Positions 21,517 to 23,405 of a stretch of DNA of 23,405 bases are shown piece after piece; the stretch's first letter is position 1; each line of letters begins with the position of its first letter. Position numbers and translations under genes: made by a program. Source of the stretch: an uncultured Ruminococcus sp. (GTDB taxonomy: Bacteria > Bacillota > Clostridia > Oscillospirales > Ruminococcaceae); NCBI GenBank assembly GCA_900539095.1, contig UQAR01000031.1, positions 1 through 23,405 on the forward strand, written 5' to 3'. Under the pieces are notes generated by a model. It saw nothing but the letters and a program-made list of their open reading frames with translations. It did no database searches and was not told the DNA's origin.

Positions 21517-22908
21517 TTATTTCAGAAACAAATTCATAGGCGAATGTCCTCCGCCACCGACTAAAAAGGCGGTGCAGAGAAGAAGAAAACCTATGGTAAG
21601 CATCGGTTCGATTATGTACACGATATTGGTGTTCAGCTGCATTATCCTGCGTTTGAGATATCTTCCGATACCTGTTGCAAAAAAAACGCAGATAAGATAC
21701 ATCGCCACACCTGTCTTTATCACATAAAGTGCAAGAACATCGCCTGCAAAGCTACCGCCGCCGAACATTGCCGCTACATATCCGCAAGCCTCCGACAGGT
21801 CGCCGATAGCAAGGAATGGCAGACCTATGAGGAACAAAACGTTCATCACGGCACATCTCACACCGGTCGGCACTGCTGCAAGCACCTTTTTAAGAAGATA
21901 TTCTATGCCAAGCATAAGGCAGATAAACGCAGCCCAAAGCATTGTATGCCTGCCGAATCCATACCACAGCGAGCCTAACAGCACTGACAATATCAATGCC
22001 CAAAGGCACACGCCGTCTTTATTTTTGCACAATGGTCTGTAAAAATAATCTTTTATCCAGCTGTAGAGGGTGCAGGCAAAGCGTTTTATAAACTCGTTAA
22101 AGCCTGCTGACATAAACGGCAGGTCGAAGTTGTCAGGAAGTTCAAAGCCAAGCATTGAACCAAGACCCTTTGCGATATGGGCATAGCCCCTCAGCTCGTA
22201 ATAAAAAGCAAAGGAGAACGCTATGATGCCAAGCCATGCACAGGCGGTGGACAGTGAATCTGTGCTCACCTCTCTTATGTGCTGCCACATTTCATACATC
22301 GAGTCTGACAAAAACAGCTTTTCAGCAAAGCCTATGAGCATAAGCTTTATTCCCTCGGCAAGCTTATCAGAAGATATGTCAGACTTTTTCAGCTGCTCGC
22401 TCATATCAGAAAATCTCAGGATCGGTCCGCAGCTAAGGCATGGGAAAAAGCATATATACTGCGACACCAGCAGAAAATTTTTCTCAGGCTGGATATCCCC
22501 TCTGTAGATATCGATGCAATATGAGATACCGTGGAGAGTAAAAACTCCTGCTCCCCACACAGGGAAAAGCTTTATGACTGCTCCCTTGCCTGTGAAGAGC
22601 GATGTTATATCATAGTTACTGTGACCACTTCTTACAAAGATGAGGAACACGGCGATATTTATGACAAGAGATATTATGAGCCACAGCCTTTTCAGTCCTT
22701 TTTTATCTGCAAAGCGGTATATAAGCCTGCCGCAGACATAGGAAATGACTGCACACACCGCCATTGGTATTATGCTCCATGGAGATATCCAAAGGCATAA
22801 TGCCGCTGTGCCAAGCAGGAACACCGCTTTTCTAAACCGCACTCCTGCGACTGCATATACTCCCATAAAAACAGGAAGAAAGAAATATAATAATTCAAGA
22901 CTAACCAA
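21517..22908 (-). CDS. MBOAT-family membrane protein (AlgI/DltB-like) lacking the conserved histidines
   Basis: This 463-residue polytopic protein has about ten membrane segments and the recognisable AlgI/DltB layout: CFFPCLSCGPILRFSDM (153-169), FYYELRGYAHIAKGLGSMLGF (235-255), a DYFYRPL block (287-293) and LLGSLWYGFG (310-319). Enzymes of this family move acyl groups across or onto surface polymers using an invariant His in LWHG. Here it is Tyr (Y316), and the other His of the W-H-x-x-L-S block is replaced too (F277-A278). The TTG start at 22908 has AAGGAG seven bases upstream and overlaps the Toprim gene by eight bases. It precedes the DHHW-like gene, the usual partner. Either substrate chemistry differs or it is a pseudoenzyme. 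Confidence 0.88.
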   Translation of the reverse strand: MVSLELLYFFLPVFMGVYAVAGVRFRKAVFLLGTAALCLWISPWSIIPMAVCAVISYVCGRLIYRFADKKGLKRLWLIISLVINIAVFLIFVRSGHSNYDITSLFTGKGAVIKLFPVWGAGVFTLHGISYCIDIYRGDIQPEKNFLLVSQYICFFPCLSCGPILRFSDMSEQLKKSDISSDKLAEGIKLMLIGFAEKLFLSDSMYEMWQHIREVSTDSLSTACAWLGIIAFSFAFYYELRGYAHIAKGLGSMLGFELPDNFDLPFMSAGFNEFIKRFACTLYSWIKDYFYRPLCKNKDGVCLWALILSVLLGSLWYGFGRHTMLWAAFICLMLGIEYLLKKVLAAVPTGVRCAVMNVLFLIGLPFLAIGDLSEACGYVAAMFGGGSFAGDVLALYVIKTGVAMYLICVFFATGIGRYLKRRIMQLNTNIVYIIEPMLTIGFLLLCTAFLVGGGGHSPMNLFLK

Positions 22909-23358
22909 CGCTATTCTCCTTGTCTTTATCGTTTTCTGCGGCTATCTCGTCAACAAGTGCCGCAAGCTTTTCCTTGTCAAGCATCGTATTCACTACCTCA
23001 AGCAGGGCGTTCGCCGTAAGCTTTGAAGGCAGCGACAGCTTTTCACACACACGCTGTCTTAACCTGCTGCTGTCAGGTCTGCCGCTCAGACCAAATTCGT
23101 AAAGGTCGGTCTTTGTCATAAGCGGTCTGTCTTTGACCTTTTCGCCTATAATGCCTGCTTTTTCAAATGCCTCTCTGATGATATCCGCAGGAACGCCCTC
23201 CACTCCAAGCAGACCTTCTTTTGAAGGCTCTGTTTTACGCTTTTCCTTGCCGAAGATCTCAGGGACATACACATTCACTATATCTCCATTTGGCACAATG
23301 CCCTTAATATGCCCTCTGATACGAAAGCCGGCCGTGTCGGAATCAGTAAGAATGGCTA
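22901..23358 (-). CDS. Toprim domain protein, RNase M5-like (DUF4093-like), 5' truncated
   Basis: Only the 3' part of this gene is present; it runs off the genomic end at 23358. Reading the frame up to the adapter gives ILTDSDTAGFRIRGHIKG, the Asp-x-Asp element and following helix of a Toprim fold, as in RNase M5 and related DUF4093 proteins. A GTG at 23296 is an internal codon, not the start. The C-terminal part (GLSGRPDSSRLRQRVCEKL, then a helical tail ending in an acidic Asp/Glu/Lys stretch) fits the Clostridial RnmV-like group. RNase M5 matures 5S rRNA; whether this paralogue does so is not shown. Its stop overlaps the MBOAT start. Confidence 0.75.
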
Positions 23359-23405
23359 CTGTCTCTTATACACATCTCCGAGCCCACGAGACTAAGGCGA
23401 ATCTC
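23359..23405. other. Illumina Nextera adapter and index (assembly contamination)
   Basis: From 23359 the sequence reads CTGTCTCTTATACACATCT, then CCGAGCCCACGAGAC, then TAAGGCGA and ATCTC. That is the transposase mosaic end, the read-2 adapter, the index of Nextera N701, and the beginning of the P7 sequence. It is not genomic, and the Toprim frame should not be read into it. Confidence 0.98.

Overview
The window looks like one contig from a low-to-moderate GC Gram-positive gut Clostridium-type organism, most like Ruminococcus/Oscillospiraceae. The reasons are strong AGGAGG-type ribosome sites, occasional TTG and GTG starts, extended -10 promoters, an AGCS symporter, a lipoprotein sugar-binding protein with a LacI regulator, a CwlD-like amidase and a DUF4093-like Toprim protein. 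The genus is inference. Both ends are assembly edges: the left end cuts a CRISPR array inside a spacer, and the last 47 bases (23359-23405) are Illumina Nextera adapter plus index, not genome.

Region 1 (1-9772, all minus strand) is a complete type I-E CRISPR-Cas locus. The order is promoter, cas3, cas8e (cse1), cas11 (cse2), cas7e, cas5e, cas6e, cas1e, then cas2 fused to a DnaQ-like DEDDh exonuclease, then an array of ten identical 28-bp repeats with 33-bp spacers. The genes overlap or nearly abut and are probably one transcript. Cascade (cas8e-cas11-cas7e-cas5e-cas6e) processes crRNA and binds targets, Cas3 degrades them, and Cas1 with Cas2-DnaQ adds spacers. Only 41 bp, holding a 19-bp palindrome, separate the cas2-dnaQ stop from the first repeat.

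Region 2 (9838-14871, minus strand) holds a VanR-like OmpR-family response regulator overlapping a large multi-pass histidine kinase with a Tyr/Asp-rich extracellular sensor, and upstream of it a solute-binding lipoprotein. Region 3 (14870-17590) holds an AGCS sodium:amino-acid symporter and a LacI-family regulator. Matching AAACGTTT-centred operator candidates lie at the promoter of the solute-binding protein and upstream of lacI, so the regulator probably controls the binding protein and itself.

Region 4 (17556-20385) holds a small plus-strand hypothetical gene, a membrane-anchored N-acetylmuramoyl-L-alanine amidase, and an aspartate carbamoyltransferase whose C-terminus carries only the zinc domain of a PyrI regulatory chain. 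Region 5 (20400-23358) holds a DHHW/SGNH-like membrane protein, an MBOAT protein and the 3' part of a Toprim gene, tightly packed as an operon. The MBOAT and DHHW proteins look like an AlgI/AlgJ-type cell-surface acylation pair, but both lack the histidines that define catalysis in their families.

Seven promoters could be read directly. All have a perfect TATAAT preceded by TGN and a -35 hexamer exactly 17 bp upstream.
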